From Glycomyces algeriensis (lineage in GTDB: Bacteria; Actinomycetota; Actinomycetes; Mycobacteriales; Micromonosporaceae), in the NCBI RefSeq assembly GCF_027622855.1, contig NZ_JAPZVR010000019.1:1-35772 (forward strand): DNA of 35,772 nucleotides. The letters are read 5' to 3'. Below are positions 7,341-15,012 of the stretch, one piece after another; positions within the stretch are counted from its first letter, which is position 1; each line of letters starts with the position of its first letter. The notes under the pieces are model-generated. The model saw only the letters and a program-made list of their open reading frames with translations, was not told the DNA's origin and did no database searches. The position numbers and the translations under genes are program-made.

Positions 7341-7368
7341 CGTCGTTGCGATGCGGGGCGCTACTCCC

Positions 7369-9165
7369 CTATGCGGCCGTGAGCAGCTGCGAAGCGGCCA
7401 GGTCGCGGTAGAGGTCGTCCTGCTCCACCAGTTCGGCGTGCGTGCCCACGGCCCGCACGAGGCCGGCGTCGAAGACCACGATCTGGTCGGCGCTGGTCAC
7501 CGTCGAGAGCCGGTGGGCGACGACGAGGACGTTCGTCCGCTCGGCCGCGTCGAGCATCACCTGCTTGAGCGCGGCCTCGTTCGCGGCGTCGAGCTGCGAG
7601 GTGGCCTCGTCGAGCAGCAGCAGGCGCGGCTTGCGCAGCAGGGCCCGCGCGATCGCGACGCGCTGGCGCTCACCGCCGGAGAGCGTGGTGCCGCGGTAGC
7701 CGATCCGCGAGTCGAGCCCGTCGGGCAGCTTGCCGACGAGTTCGGTGAGCCGGGCGACGCGCACGACCTCGTCCAGGTCGGCGTCGGTCGCCTCAGGGGC
7801 GGCCATGACCAGGTTCTCGCGGAGTGTGCCGTCCAGGACCGGTGCGTCCTGCTCGACGTAGCCGATGAGGCCGCGCAGCTCCCCGAGCGGCCAGTCCGCG
7901 ACGTCGACGCCGTCCACCTTCACCGAGCCGGTGGTGGCCGGGTAGAACCGCTCGATGAGCGAGAACACCGTGGTCTTGCCGGCGCCGGAGGGTCCGACCA
8001 GGGCGGTGAGGCCGCGTCCGCTCGACGCGAACGAGACGCCGTGGTGGACGTACGGGAGGTCGTCGGCGTAGCGGAAGGTGACGTCCTCGAACACGACTTG
8101 GGCGGGGCCGGTGCCGACCGGGATGCGCACGGCCTCGGGCAGGTTGCCCTCGGACGAGGAGTCCTCGGCGTCGAGGTTCTCGACCTCTTCGATGCGGTGG
8201 ATCGCGGCGAGGCCGGTCTGCAGCTGCGAGAGCGACGCGACGAGGCCGTTGATGGGGCCCATCAGGTAGAACAGCAGCAGCAGGAAGCCGATGAGGGTGC
8301 CGACCTCCATGGCCCCGGAGGCGACGCGCGCGCCGCCGACGCCGAGGACGAGGAGGAACGCGATGTTGACCGGCAGGAACGCGACGACGCCCGCGAGGGC
8401 CTCCCAGAAGGAGGCCTTGACGCCCGTGTCGCGGGCGGCGGTGGCCGCGGTGTTCAGGCGGCCGATCTCGTGGTCCTCGGCGCTGGAGGCCTTGACGGTG
8501 CGGAAGGCGCTGAAGATGCGCTCCAGGAGCGATCCCATGTCGCCCAGGGCCTTCTGCGAGGCGATGGTGGCGTTCTGGATGCGCGGCATGATGAACAGCA
8601 TCGTGACGGTGACGAACGCGACCATGGCCATGGTGGTGCCGAACAGGGCGAGGTCGAGCCAGGCCATGAGGGCGATGCCGCCGATGATCATGAACCCGTC
8701 GGTGACGCCGCCGATGACGGTGGTGCTGGCGACGGTGCGCAGGAGGTTCGTGTCGGAGCTGAGCCGGGAGACGAGGTCGCCGGGCTTGAGGCGGTCGACT
8801 TCGGCGACTTCGAGGCGCACGAGCCGGTCGATGAGCTGCTTGCGCACGGTGAGGACGACGTCCTGCCCGGCGATCTGCATGAGGTAGGGGCCGAGGGCGC
8901 CGAGTGCGCCGCCGACGAGGACGACCGCGCCGAGGTAGAGCAGCGGTCTGGTGAGGGACTCGTCCGAGGAGAGGGTGTCGATCACGTCCATCGCGATGAG
9001 CGGCTGGACGAGGCCGACGAGGCCTCCGGCGAAGGAGAGCGCGCCGCCGATGATGAGCAGGCGCAGGTGCTGGCGGGCGTAAGCCCACAATCGGGTGATG
9101 GGGGCGCGAGGGGTGCCGGCCGGTGCGGGCTCGGGCGTCTCCTCGGCGTTGAGGTCGTCGGTCAT
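7369..9165 (-). CDS. ABC exporter, fused membrane and ATPase domains (MdlB/MsbA type)
   Basis: The protein has 598 residues: an N-terminal six-helix exporter domain (about 25-320) and a C-terminal ATPase domain. The ATPase is complete: Walker A GPSGAGKTT at about 391-399, signature LSGGERQRVAIARALL from 495, Walker B LLLLDEA near 515-521, D-loop SQLD, and the switch histidine in AHRLSTV near 551. As a half-size transporter it must act as a dimer. The substrate (lipid, drug or peptide) cannot be told. The ATG at 9165 follows ACAGGA. No second half-transporter gene is adjacent, so a homodimer is most likely. Palindromes at 9241-9272, upstream of its start, suggest a dedicated regulator. Confidence 0.93.
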   Translation of the reverse strand: MTDDLNAEETPEPAPAGTPRAPITRLWAYARQHLRLLIIGGALSFAGGLVGLVQPLIAMDVIDTLSSDESLTRPLLYLGAVVLVGGALGALGPYLMQIAGQDVVLTVRKQLIDRLVRLEVAEVDRLKPGDLVSRLSSDTNLLRTVASTTVIGGVTDGFMIIGGIALMAWLDLALFGTTMAMVAFVTVTMLFIMPRIQNATIASQKALGDMGSLLERIFSAFRTVKASSAEDHEIGRLNTAATAARDTGVKASFWEALAGVVAFLPVNIAFLLVLGVGGARVASGAMEVGTLIGFLLLLFYLMGPINGLVASLSQLQTGLAAIHRIEEVENLDAEDSSSEGNLPEAVRIPVGTGPAQVVFEDVTFRYADDLPYVHHGVSFASSGRGLTALVGPSGAGKTTVFSLIERFYPATTGSVKVDGVDVADWPLGELRGLIGYVEQDAPVLDGTLRENLVMAAPEATDADLDEVVRVARLTELVGKLPDGLDSRIGYRGTTLSGGERQRVAIARALLRKPRLLLLDEATSQLDAANEAALKQVMLDAAERTNVLVVAHRLSTVTSADQIVVFDAGLVRAVGTHAELVEQDDLYRDLAASQLLTAA

Positions 9166-9240
9166 GATTCCTGTTTCCTCCGCTGGGTGCTGCGGTCCCC
9201 ATCGAAGCTACCTGCGGGGGCCGACACTGCCATCGGCCGT

Positions 9241-9272
9241 TGGTCGTTGCTCGTCCTACGACCAAAGTCGTA
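9241..9272. promoter_or_regulatory. Compound palindromic operator upstream of the ABC exporter
   Basis: TACGAC-CAAA-GTCGTA (9257-9272) is a perfect palindrome. The same ACGACCA half-site also pairs with an upstream TGGTCGT (9241-9247) at a 10-bp spacing. Three related half-sites in 32 bp suggest cooperative binding of a regulator, possibly of LuxR/NarL or TetR type. The site is 76-107 bp before the exporter start. Confidence 0.5.
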
Positions 9273-9280
9273 CGCCGGTA

Positions 9281-9311
9281 GGGGTGCCGTGACGGTTCGC
9301 CACGGCACCCC
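9281..9311 (-). terminator. Hairpin terminator after the ion-channel gene
   Basis: A perfect 11-bp stem (GGGGTGCCGTG and complement) with a nine-base loop begins about eight bases past the channel gene stop. It separates that gene from the exporter gene on the same strand. Confidence 0.75.
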
Positions 9312-9319
9312 TTCCCGCG

Positions 9320-11188
9320 TCAGTCCTCGGCGAGGACGATGATCTTGTCGCCCGGCTGCAGCATGAACTGCAGGCCCTTGTCCGGGTTCAGGTGCACGCC
9401 GTAGTTCGGGGCCTGCTTCGCGAGGGCCACCACGCGGTACCCGAAGGCGGTCTCGCCGCGCCGCCGCGCCGACTCGGCGACGGTGTAGAAGTTGACTGGT
9501 ACGCCGGGGCGAACGTAGTGCTCGGCGGGCTTGAGGTAGATCTCGGAGCCGTCCGGGCTGAACAGCTGCCCGAAGACCTGGGAGAGGTGCGGGTTCTCGG
9601 CGGTCTGGGTCAGCAGGAGGCTGATGAGCTTGTCGCTGACGATGAAGTCGTCGGCCTGCGTGACCTGCGCGAGCGTGCGGTTGCGGTCGTCGGCCATCTC
9701 CGAGACGACCTTGAAGCGGCTGTTGCTGCGCTGCGCCATGTCACGCAGGTGCAGCAGGGTCACGAGGGTCTTCGAGTCCGCGAGCTGCGGGGCCACGTCG
9801 TCCGAGCACAGGGCGATGATGTGGTTGTACGAGCCGGGGTTCAGCGATTCGAGGAGGACCCGGTCGGTCGTGTCGTCCTCCTTGAAGTTCAGGCCCTGGA
9901 CGCGCATGGTCGGGCCGATCTTGCGGACGGCTTCGGGAGCGTCGGGGTGGTCGGTGACGACATCGGTGACCGAGCCGGGGGCCACGTACTGGTCGAGCTG
10001 CTCCAGGATCGTGCGCGACATGGCGTTCCAGCCGAGGATGAGGGTCCGCTCGGGCCGGTTGCCGGCGTCCGCGCGGGCGACGATGACGCTCTCGTCGATC
10101 ACCGGCCGGGAGCCGTCGAGCACGATCGCCGAGTCGTCGGCGGCGAGGAGGATGAGCTTGTCGCCGGGCTGGAGCGACGCCGAGGTCGGCGGGTTGATGA
10201 TGCAGCGGCCCTCCTTGGTGAGCACGCCCATGAACGAGGACGTGCGGTAGGAGTGCAAAGCCTGGCTGAGCGGCCGGCCGAACAGTCCCGGCTCCTCGAC
10301 CATGTAGATCTCGTCGCCGCCGAAGTCGAGCAGGTCCGTGTAGACCACCGAGAGGCCGGACTGGCGGCAGGTCTGCACCATGAGCCGCGCCATGAGGTCG
10401 TTCGCGTCGACGATGTGCGCCGCGCGGCCGCCCGCGAGGCGGGCCGCCGGCAGGTTCCGGCCCTCGGCCACCGCGCCGACGACATGGCACTTGATGCCGT
10501 TGCCGCCCTGGGTGACCGCGAGGAGCGACCGCACGAGCTGCGCGTCGGGGTCCTCCTCGGCGGAGGTCAGGATGATGACGCTCTTCGCCTGCGAGGGGTT
10601 CACGAGGCCGATGCTGTCGGGGTCGGCCGGGTCGCCGGTGCGGCACACGACACGCGTCGACTTGAGGTCCGCGATCTTCGTGCGGATCTCGTCCTCCATT
10701 TCGACCTTGTCGCGGTCGGCGAGGATCGCGATCACCGCGCGTTTCTCGCTCTCGTTGGCCTCCACCAATTCCGAGATGACGATGAAGACCTGGTCGGACC
10801 ATCCGAGAACGACGGTGTGATCTTTCTCAACGACGAGCGAGCGGCCTTTCCGGAGCTCTTCGAGTTTCGCGTCGAGACCGGTCGTCAGCACACCGACGAG
10901 TGACGACAGGATCACCAGACCGCCGATGGTGGTGATGAACATGACGACCATCGCAGGGCCGCCGGCGTCGTCGCCGGTGATGGTGCCGGCGTCGAGGATG
11001 TGGATGAACGACTTCCACAATGTACCGACGAAACCGTCGGCGTCATTGACGACGACGAGGAAGAGGGCACCAATCGCGGTGAGCGCCAGCGTGATTACGG
11101 TCAGCCAACCGATCAGCGCTTTCGTGCCCTTCGACATGGTGTTGTCGAACCAATAGCGTGCCCGCTGTTTGAACGTCGGATCGGACAT
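9320..11188 (-). CDS. CASTOR/POLLUX-like ion channel with two RCK-type domains
   Basis: The protein has 622 residues. The N-terminus has a helix (about 24-47), a pore-like re-entrant segment FVGTLWKSFIHILDAGTITGD (about 53-73) and a second helix (about 80-105). This is the K+-channel-like topology of the CASTOR/POLLUX/DMI1 family. The canonical T-V-G-Y-G filter is absent. The cytosolic part has two TrkA/RCK-like halves: the first opens with HTVVLGWSDQVFIVISEL and ends in a TrkA-C-like LQPGDKLILLA. The second opens with RTLILGWNAMSRTILEQL and ends in LQPGDKIIVLAED. Ion gating by a nucleotide or cation ligand is expected from the family. The ATG at 11188 follows AAAGGA. The gene is apparently monocistronic, with a palindrome over its likely promoter and a hairpin after its stop. 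Confidence 0.88.
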   Translation of the reverse strand: MSDPTFKQRARYWFDNTMSKGTKALIGWLTVITLALTAIGALFLVVVNDADGFVGTLWKSFIHILDAGTITGDDAGGPAMVVMFITTIGGLVILSSLVGVLTTGLDAKLEELRKGRSLVVEKDHTVVLGWSDQVFIVISELVEANESEKRAVIAILADRDKVEMEDEIRTKIADLKSTRVVCRTGDPADPDSIGLVNPSQAKSVIILTSAEEDPDAQLVRSLLAVTQGGNGIKCHVVGAVAEGRNLPAARLAGGRAAHIVDANDLMARLMVQTCRQSGLSVVYTDLLDFGGDEIYMVEEPGLFGRPLSQALHSYRTSSFMGVLTKEGRCIINPPTSASLQPGDKLILLAADDSAIVLDGSRPVIDESVIVARADAGNRPERTLILGWNAMSRTILEQLDQYVAPGSVTDVVTDHPDAPEAVRKIGPTMRVQGLNFKEDDTTDRVLLESLNPGSYNHIIALCSDDVAPQLADSKTLVTLLHLRDMAQRSNSRFKVVSEMADDRNRTLAQVTQADDFIVSDKLISLLLTQTAENPHLSQVFGQLFSPDGSEIYLKPAEHYVRPGVPVNFYTVAESARRRGETAFGYRVVALAKQAPNYGVHLNPDKGLQFMLQPGDKIIVLAED

Positions 11189-11680
11189 CGGGGGCGTCCT
11201 TTCTGGGAACGGCTTTCGACCGGCCGACTCGGGGCGGAGGCGAGTGGGGCCGGGACTTTTCAGGGGTGTCAGCCACTATTACTGCATTGCGTCCACTGCG
11301 ACCAGTCGCAGCGGTACCGCTACACGGGGTCACCCGAATCCGAAGGGGCGCCGAGGGGCGGGCGCAAGGACCGGAGGGCGACGACGCCTCCCACCCTAGT
11401 TCGAAACGTTGAGCCGACCGAGGCGAGGGTGACCGGAGGACGGACGCGCCCGCGCGCCCGTCACATGCGCGCCTGCGGCAGTCGCAGCGACCTGCGGCCG
11501 GATCGCGCCGCGGCGCAGCCCACCGGCGAGCCTTCGGGAACTCGTGGCCGCCGACGGCGATGTCCTCGAGCGCGCCCGTGACATTCCGCGCGGCGGGCAT
11601 CGCGTCGGCACCGCCGTCGCGGTTGCGGTTGCGGTTGCGGTTGCGGACGATGCGGTGCGGGCCGTTGCCGGGCGTCCTCG
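11189..11680. other. Intergenic region between channel gene and methyltransferase-like gene
   Basis: No convincing gene is present. It holds a palindrome (CTGCGA-CCAG-TCGCAG, 11296-11311) followed by GCGGTACCGC, which overlap a weak minus-strand promoter (TAATAG as -10) for the channel gene. Closer to the methyltransferase gene lies a short tandem repeat. A minus-strand frame there begins MPAARNVTGALEDIAVGG but degenerates into arginine-rich sequence. Confidence 0.5.
11621..11644. repeat. Hexanucleotide tandem repeat (GGTTGC)x4
   Basis: Four exact GGTTGC units lie 37 bp past the stop of the isoaspartate-methyltransferase-like gene. They are probably a neutral microsatellite, and no gene uses the frame. 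Confidence 0.7.
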
Positions 11681-12904
11681 CTACAGGAGCCCGTCCTCGT
11701 CGGGGGCCACTTCGATCGCAAGGCGGGTGTGGCGCTTGGGGACGGTGAAGCGCGGTTCGGTCTCGGGCCCAGTGCCCTTGCGGTGGGCGGTGATCTGGAG
11801 GCTGACGCCGTCGCGGCACTCGCGGTCCCAGACGCGGACCTCGTCGGCGACGCGGGCGGCGAGCGCCGGACCGTTCGGGCCGTGACCGCGCACGCCGATC
11901 TCATTGCCGCCGCCGGTCTTGCGGCACACCAGGTACGCGAAGTCCTCGCCCTCGACGACCGCCGGGTTGGCCCAGCGCAGCAGCAGCCGCTGCAGGCCGT
12001 GGTCCCCGAACGGGGCGCTCATCCGCCCGTACCCCGCGAACGCGCAGGCCAGCCAGAGCGAAAGCTGCGTCGCATCGTCGTTCACCTTGAGCTGCACAGG
12101 AGTCCACACGGTCGTGCCGCGCCCGTCCAGGACGCCGCGAACACCGTCGGCCTCCACCTCGTGCTCCACATGGAAGGTCATGATGCGGCCCTCGGAAAGC
12201 TCGACGGTCTGGCCCTCCTGACTGCCGAGTCCGCGCATCGGCATGAAGCCGCAGCTCACGATCGAGCGGCTGCGCATGACACCGTCCACGTAGTCGAATG
12301 CGACCGAGTGCTCGCAGCCGCGGATGCTCAAGGGCGCCACGAGCCTGCCGCCTCCGTTGAGCTGGTCCCACCACGCCGGCGGCAGGTCCCAGGTGCCGAC
12401 GGTGGCGATGATGCGGTCGTAGGGGGCGCGGTCGATGAAGCCGAGCTCGCCGTCGCCCTGGACGACGCGCACGCGTGCGGCGCCGACGTCCTCGAGGGCT
12501 CTGCGGGCCCGCCCGGCGGTGTCCGCGTCGATGTCGACAGTGGTCACCGCGCCTTCAGGGCCGACGAGCGCGTCGAGCAGCGCGGCGTTGTAACCCGTGC
12601 CCGCCCCGATCTCGAGCACGCGGTGGCCCGGCCGCACGTCGAGCTGCTCCAGCATCTCGGCGACGATCGCGGGCTGGGAAGCGGAGCTGACGGCCTCGCC
12701 GTCGCTGTTGCGCTTGGTGACGTACACGTCGTCGGCGTAGGCGATGCGCAGCGTCGCCTCGGGCACGAAGCGGTGTCGCGGCACGGCGAGCATCGCCATC
12801 GCCACTGCCTCGCTCCGGATCACGCCGCGCGACCGCAGGCCCCCCACGAGGTGGGAGCGCAACTGCTGCGCCTCGTAACCTGAAGTATCGGTGCGATCAC
12901 CCAC
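11681..12904 (-). CDS. Protein-L-isoaspartate O-methyltransferase-like protein with C-terminal extension
   Basis: The protein has 407 residues if started at GTG 12904. The first half is a PCMT-type SAM methyltransferase: AMLAVPRHRFVPE, YADDVYVTKR, SSASQPAIVAEMLEQL, then the SAM-binding RVLEIGAGTGYNAALL (about 95-110) and the second-strand TTVDID. PCMT enzymes repair isoaspartyl residues, and variants also modify peptides. The last 200 residues are not part of the standard enzyme and look like a beta-rich extension that I cannot name. The start is uncertain: GTG 12904 is the only good in-frame choice after the upstream gene ends. A strong GGAGGAGG lies about 30 bases upstream, too far for normal use. 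Two adjoining palindromes lie in front of it. Confidence 0.82.
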   Translation of the reverse strand: MGDRTDTSGYEAQQLRSHLVGGLRSRGVIRSEAVAMAMLAVPRHRFVPEATLRIAYADDVYVTKRNSDGEAVSSASQPAIVAEMLEQLDVRPGHRVLEIGAGTGYNAALLDALVGPEGAVTTVDIDADTAGRARRALEDVGAARVRVVQGDGELGFIDRAPYDRIIATVGTWDLPPAWWDQLNGGGRLVAPLSIRGCEHSVAFDYVDGVMRSRSIVSCGFMPMRGLGSQEGQTVELSEGRIMTFHVEHEVEADGVRGVLDGRGTTVWTPVQLKVNDDATQLSLWLACAFAGYGRMSAPFGDHGLQRLLLRWANPAVVEGEDFAYLVCRKTGGGNEIGVRGHGPNGPALAARVADEVRVWDRECRDGVSLQITAHRKGTGPETEPRFTVPKRHTRLAIEVAPDEDGLL

Positions 12905-12946
12905 GTGTTCCAGCGTACGTCCGATGTGCCACGTTCGCCTCCTCCA

Positions 12947-12976
12947 GTTCCATCGATTGGAACGGTTCAACCGTTC
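12947..12976. promoter_or_regulatory. Two overlapping palindromes upstream of the PCMT-like gene
   Basis: GTTCCA-TCGAT-TGGAAC (12947-12963) overlaps GAACGGTT-C-AACCGTTC (12960-12976), which is perfect over eight bases per arm. The one-base loop of the second makes a hairpin unlikely, so it reads as an operator. It reaches into the stop codon of the neighbouring secreted-protein gene. Confidence 0.45.
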
Positions 12977-13835
12977 ATTCCGGCTCGGCGCAGCGCGCGT
13001 CGAGCATCGCCCAGAGGGCTTCGCGCCGGTCCTCCGGCACGTCGATCGGCGTGGCGACGGGTTCGCCGCCGTCGATCGCGATCCACGCGCTGAACCCGAA
13101 CGGGTGCTTCGCGTCGCCCACGACATGCCCGTCGCAGCGGTGCGCGTCGAACACCAGCGGCACCGCCACGCCGCCCGCCTCGGGTGCCGACGCGCCGGCG
13201 TGGATCTCGAACAGGACGCTCCCGCGCACCTCGGTCACGTCCAGCGCCGCCTCCCCCAGCGGCGTCACGCTCAGCCTCCCTTCGAGGGTGCCGTCCGCGG
13301 CGGCGGTCAGCTCCCCCAGCTCGATGCGGGCGGTGGCGGCCAGCGCCTGCGCCGCGCACGCTTCCCGGACCAACCGGTCAAGCGTGCCGTTGGGGTACGA
13401 CAATTCGAGGGTGAGCGTGTGCTCGGCTCCGTCTTCGGTGGTCACATGGAGGACGGCGGAGGCCGGGTCGGCCTTGGAGTCGACGCCGTCGGGGCAGCGG
13501 GCCTTGCCGTACTGGACGAGCATGTCGCGGGCGTTCACACTGGGCGGGACCTCGGTGTCGAACTCTTGGAGGCCCAGGGAGGCGAAGGACTCCGTGAGGA
13601 GTTCGACGCCGCGTACGCGTACGGATGCGTCGCCGTGGTTGGTGACGGCGATGGCGACCTGGCCGGGTTTCATGAACATGCGGCGGAGTTCGGCGGTGGC
13701 GGTCAGGTCGGGCGGGTCGGAGGCGATGGTCGCGGCGGTGGTCTCGCCGCGGGGGCTCGCGAGGTTCCCGGCGAGCGCCGCCGAGGCGGCTGCCAGTACG
13801 AAGACGCCGACGATGGTGATCCGAACCCAGCGCAT
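12975..13835 (-). CDS. Secreted or membrane-anchored protein of unknown function
   Basis: The protein has 286 residues. The ATG at 13835 follows GGGAGG and gives MRWVRITIVGVFVLAAASAA, an N-terminal hydrophobic segment that could be a signal peptide or an anchor. The frame is open 63 codons further upstream, but without a ribosome-binding site. The rest is beta-rich, with segments like GQVAIAVTNHGDASVRVRGVELL that resemble bacterial Ig-like folds, and cysteines (KARCPDGV, EACAAQ, HRCDGH, DARCAEPE) that may form disulfides outside the cell. I recognise no family. It is followed by the PCMT-like gene 70 bp downstream on the same strand. Confidence 0.75.
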   Translation of the reverse strand: MRWVRITIVGVFVLAAASAALAGNLASPRGETTAATIASDPPDLTATAELRRMFMKPGQVAIAVTNHGDASVRVRGVELLTESFASLGLQEFDTEVPPSVNARDMLVQYGKARCPDGVDSKADPASAVLHVTTEDGAEHTLTLELSYPNGTLDRLVREACAAQALAATARIELGELTAAADGTLEGRLSVTPLGEAALDVTEVRGSVLFEIHAGASAPEAGGVAVPLVFDAHRCDGHVVGDAKHPFGFSAWIAIDGGEPVATPIDVPEDRREALWAMLDARCAEPE

Positions 13836-14218
13836 GCGGCCTCCCGGCGAGCCGATCCGAAGGCCCGCAGCGGGTTGCGGGAGAGGGGCCCGTTCGGGTC
13901 CAGTCTGGCACCGCGCGCGCCGGATGTGAAGGACTGCGGCCATTGCGGTTCGCGGCCGATCCGGTGGCTCCGCGGCTGCATGTGCCGAGTCTGGTGTGTC
14001 GATGCGCTGCGCCCCTGTGCGCAAGGGTGCGCCGCAGGTCCGGCACTCCGCGGAGCGGAGGCAACGCGTCGAGGGGGTCGGCCGGGCCTCAGGCCCGTTG
14101 GGGGCGAGCGGTAGTCACGCGTTGGGCGTCAGGCGCTCCGAGCCGCCGAGGCAGCAGGCGAGCGCTGCGGGCCGGCTGCCGCGGCGCTCGGACGGGCCCA
14201 TTGGGGCGCGTGCGGTCG
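13836..14218. other. Intergenic region with remnant of a duplicated gene end
   Basis: These 383 bp lie between the hydrolase gene and the secreted-protein gene. The part 14093-14173 repeats the 3' end of the hydrolase gene. The rest has no plausible gene and only short self-complementary GC runs. Confidence 0.55.
14093..14173 (-). repeat. Tandem partial duplicate of the hydrolase 3' end (copy A)
   Basis: This segment repeats 14196-14277 about 104 bp away. The best-matching core, 14116-14173, still encodes the same ending (SERLTPNA and a TGA stop) but in a different frame from the intact gene. Several substitutions show that the duplication is not recent. Confidence 0.75.
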
Positions 14219-14812
14219 TCACGCGTTGGGCGTCAGGCGTTCCGAGGGGTCGAGGCACCAGGCGAGCGCTGCGGGCCAGCGCCCGTAGCCGTCGCCGAGG
14301 GCGAGGTGGCCGCCGCCGGGGATCACGTCGACCTCGCAGTCGAGGGGCCGCCCGTAGTGCTCGGCGGCGCCTTCGGTGCAGTACGGGTCGTCGTCGGAGC
14401 AGACCAGCCGCACCGAGTGCTCGGCGAGTCGCAGGCCGGCGAGGTCGAGGCCGACCGAGGTGAAGCCGGCGATGACGTCCCACTCGAACGCCTGGGGGCC
14501 AGGCGGACTCACGAGCAGGACGCGGTCGGCCGATACGGGGTTGGCCGAGGCGGCGTCGGCGGCCGCGAGATGGAGCCAGGCGACGCTGGCGAGGCTGTGG
14601 CAGACGACGATCTTCTCGCCGCGCATGAGCGCCAGTTCGGAGCGGAACGCGTCGGTCCAGTCCACGAGTTTCGGCCGGTCGGTGTCGGGCAGCTGGGGGT
14701 AGAAGACCTGCTCGCCGTGCTCGCGCAGGCCCATGGCCAGCTCGTGCTGCCAGTGGCCTTCGGGCCTGCGGTTCTCCACGCCGTGGAGGATGAGGTAGCT
14801 GCGGTTCCACAT
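14219..14812 (-). CDS. RBBP9/YdeN-family alpha/beta hydrolase
   Basis: The protein has 197 residues, the usual size for this small serine-hydrolase family. It starts with YLILHGVENRRPEGHWQHEL (strand 1 and the oxyanion region), has the nucleophile in CHSLAS (about residue 72), an aspartate in CSDDDPYC, and the histidine in IPGGGHLALGDG. No signal peptide is present, so it is cytosolic. Substrates are unknown for the family. The gene appears to stand alone. Its 3' end was copied in tandem downstream (14093-14173), leaving the functional gene intact. Confidence 0.88.
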   Translation of the reverse strand: MWNRSYLILHGVENRRPEGHWQHELAMGLREHGEQVFYPQLPDTDRPKLVDWTDAFRSELALMRGEKIVVCHSLASVAWLHLAAADAASANPVSADRVLLVSPPGPQAFEWDVIAGFTSVGLDLAGLRLAEHSVRLVCSDDDPYCTEGAAEHYGRPLDCEVDVIPGGGHLALGDGYGRWPAALAWCLDPSERLTPNA

Positions 14813-14973
14813 AGTTCGGGAGCGTAGCGGCGGCGCGCATCGACGGCGAACTGGGTCCCGCCGAGGAGCCGGTTCGCGGGCGGCGGCGCTGCGCTCCGGG
14901 GCCGGCTCACGGACTTAGGGCGCTGGGCCTCGGTGCCGCCGCACTGATTGCGCGGCAAGCCAAGTCCCGTTGC

Positions 14974-15003
14974 GCGGGGCGGCCCGGTTCGGGCGCGCCC
15001 CGC
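14974..15003 (-). terminator. Hairpin terminator after the SAM methyltransferase gene
   Basis: An 8-bp stem GCGGGGCG/CGCCCCGC encloses an inner CCCG-GTT-CGGG hairpin, nine bases past the methyltransferase stop. Confidence 0.55.
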
Positions 15004-15012
15004 ACGGCGGGT

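Noticed and set aside
11296..11320. Palindromes as a riboswitch in front of the channel gene
   Set aside because: The symmetry fits an operator. I see no conserved riboswitch core or multi-stem layout.
11396..11611. Small minus-strand frame downstream of the PCMT-like gene as a peptide precursor
   Set aside because: It is arginine-, alanine- and serine-rich with no leader/core pattern. The better-looking frame there (MPAARNVTGALEDIAVGG) also decays, so neither is listed as a gene.
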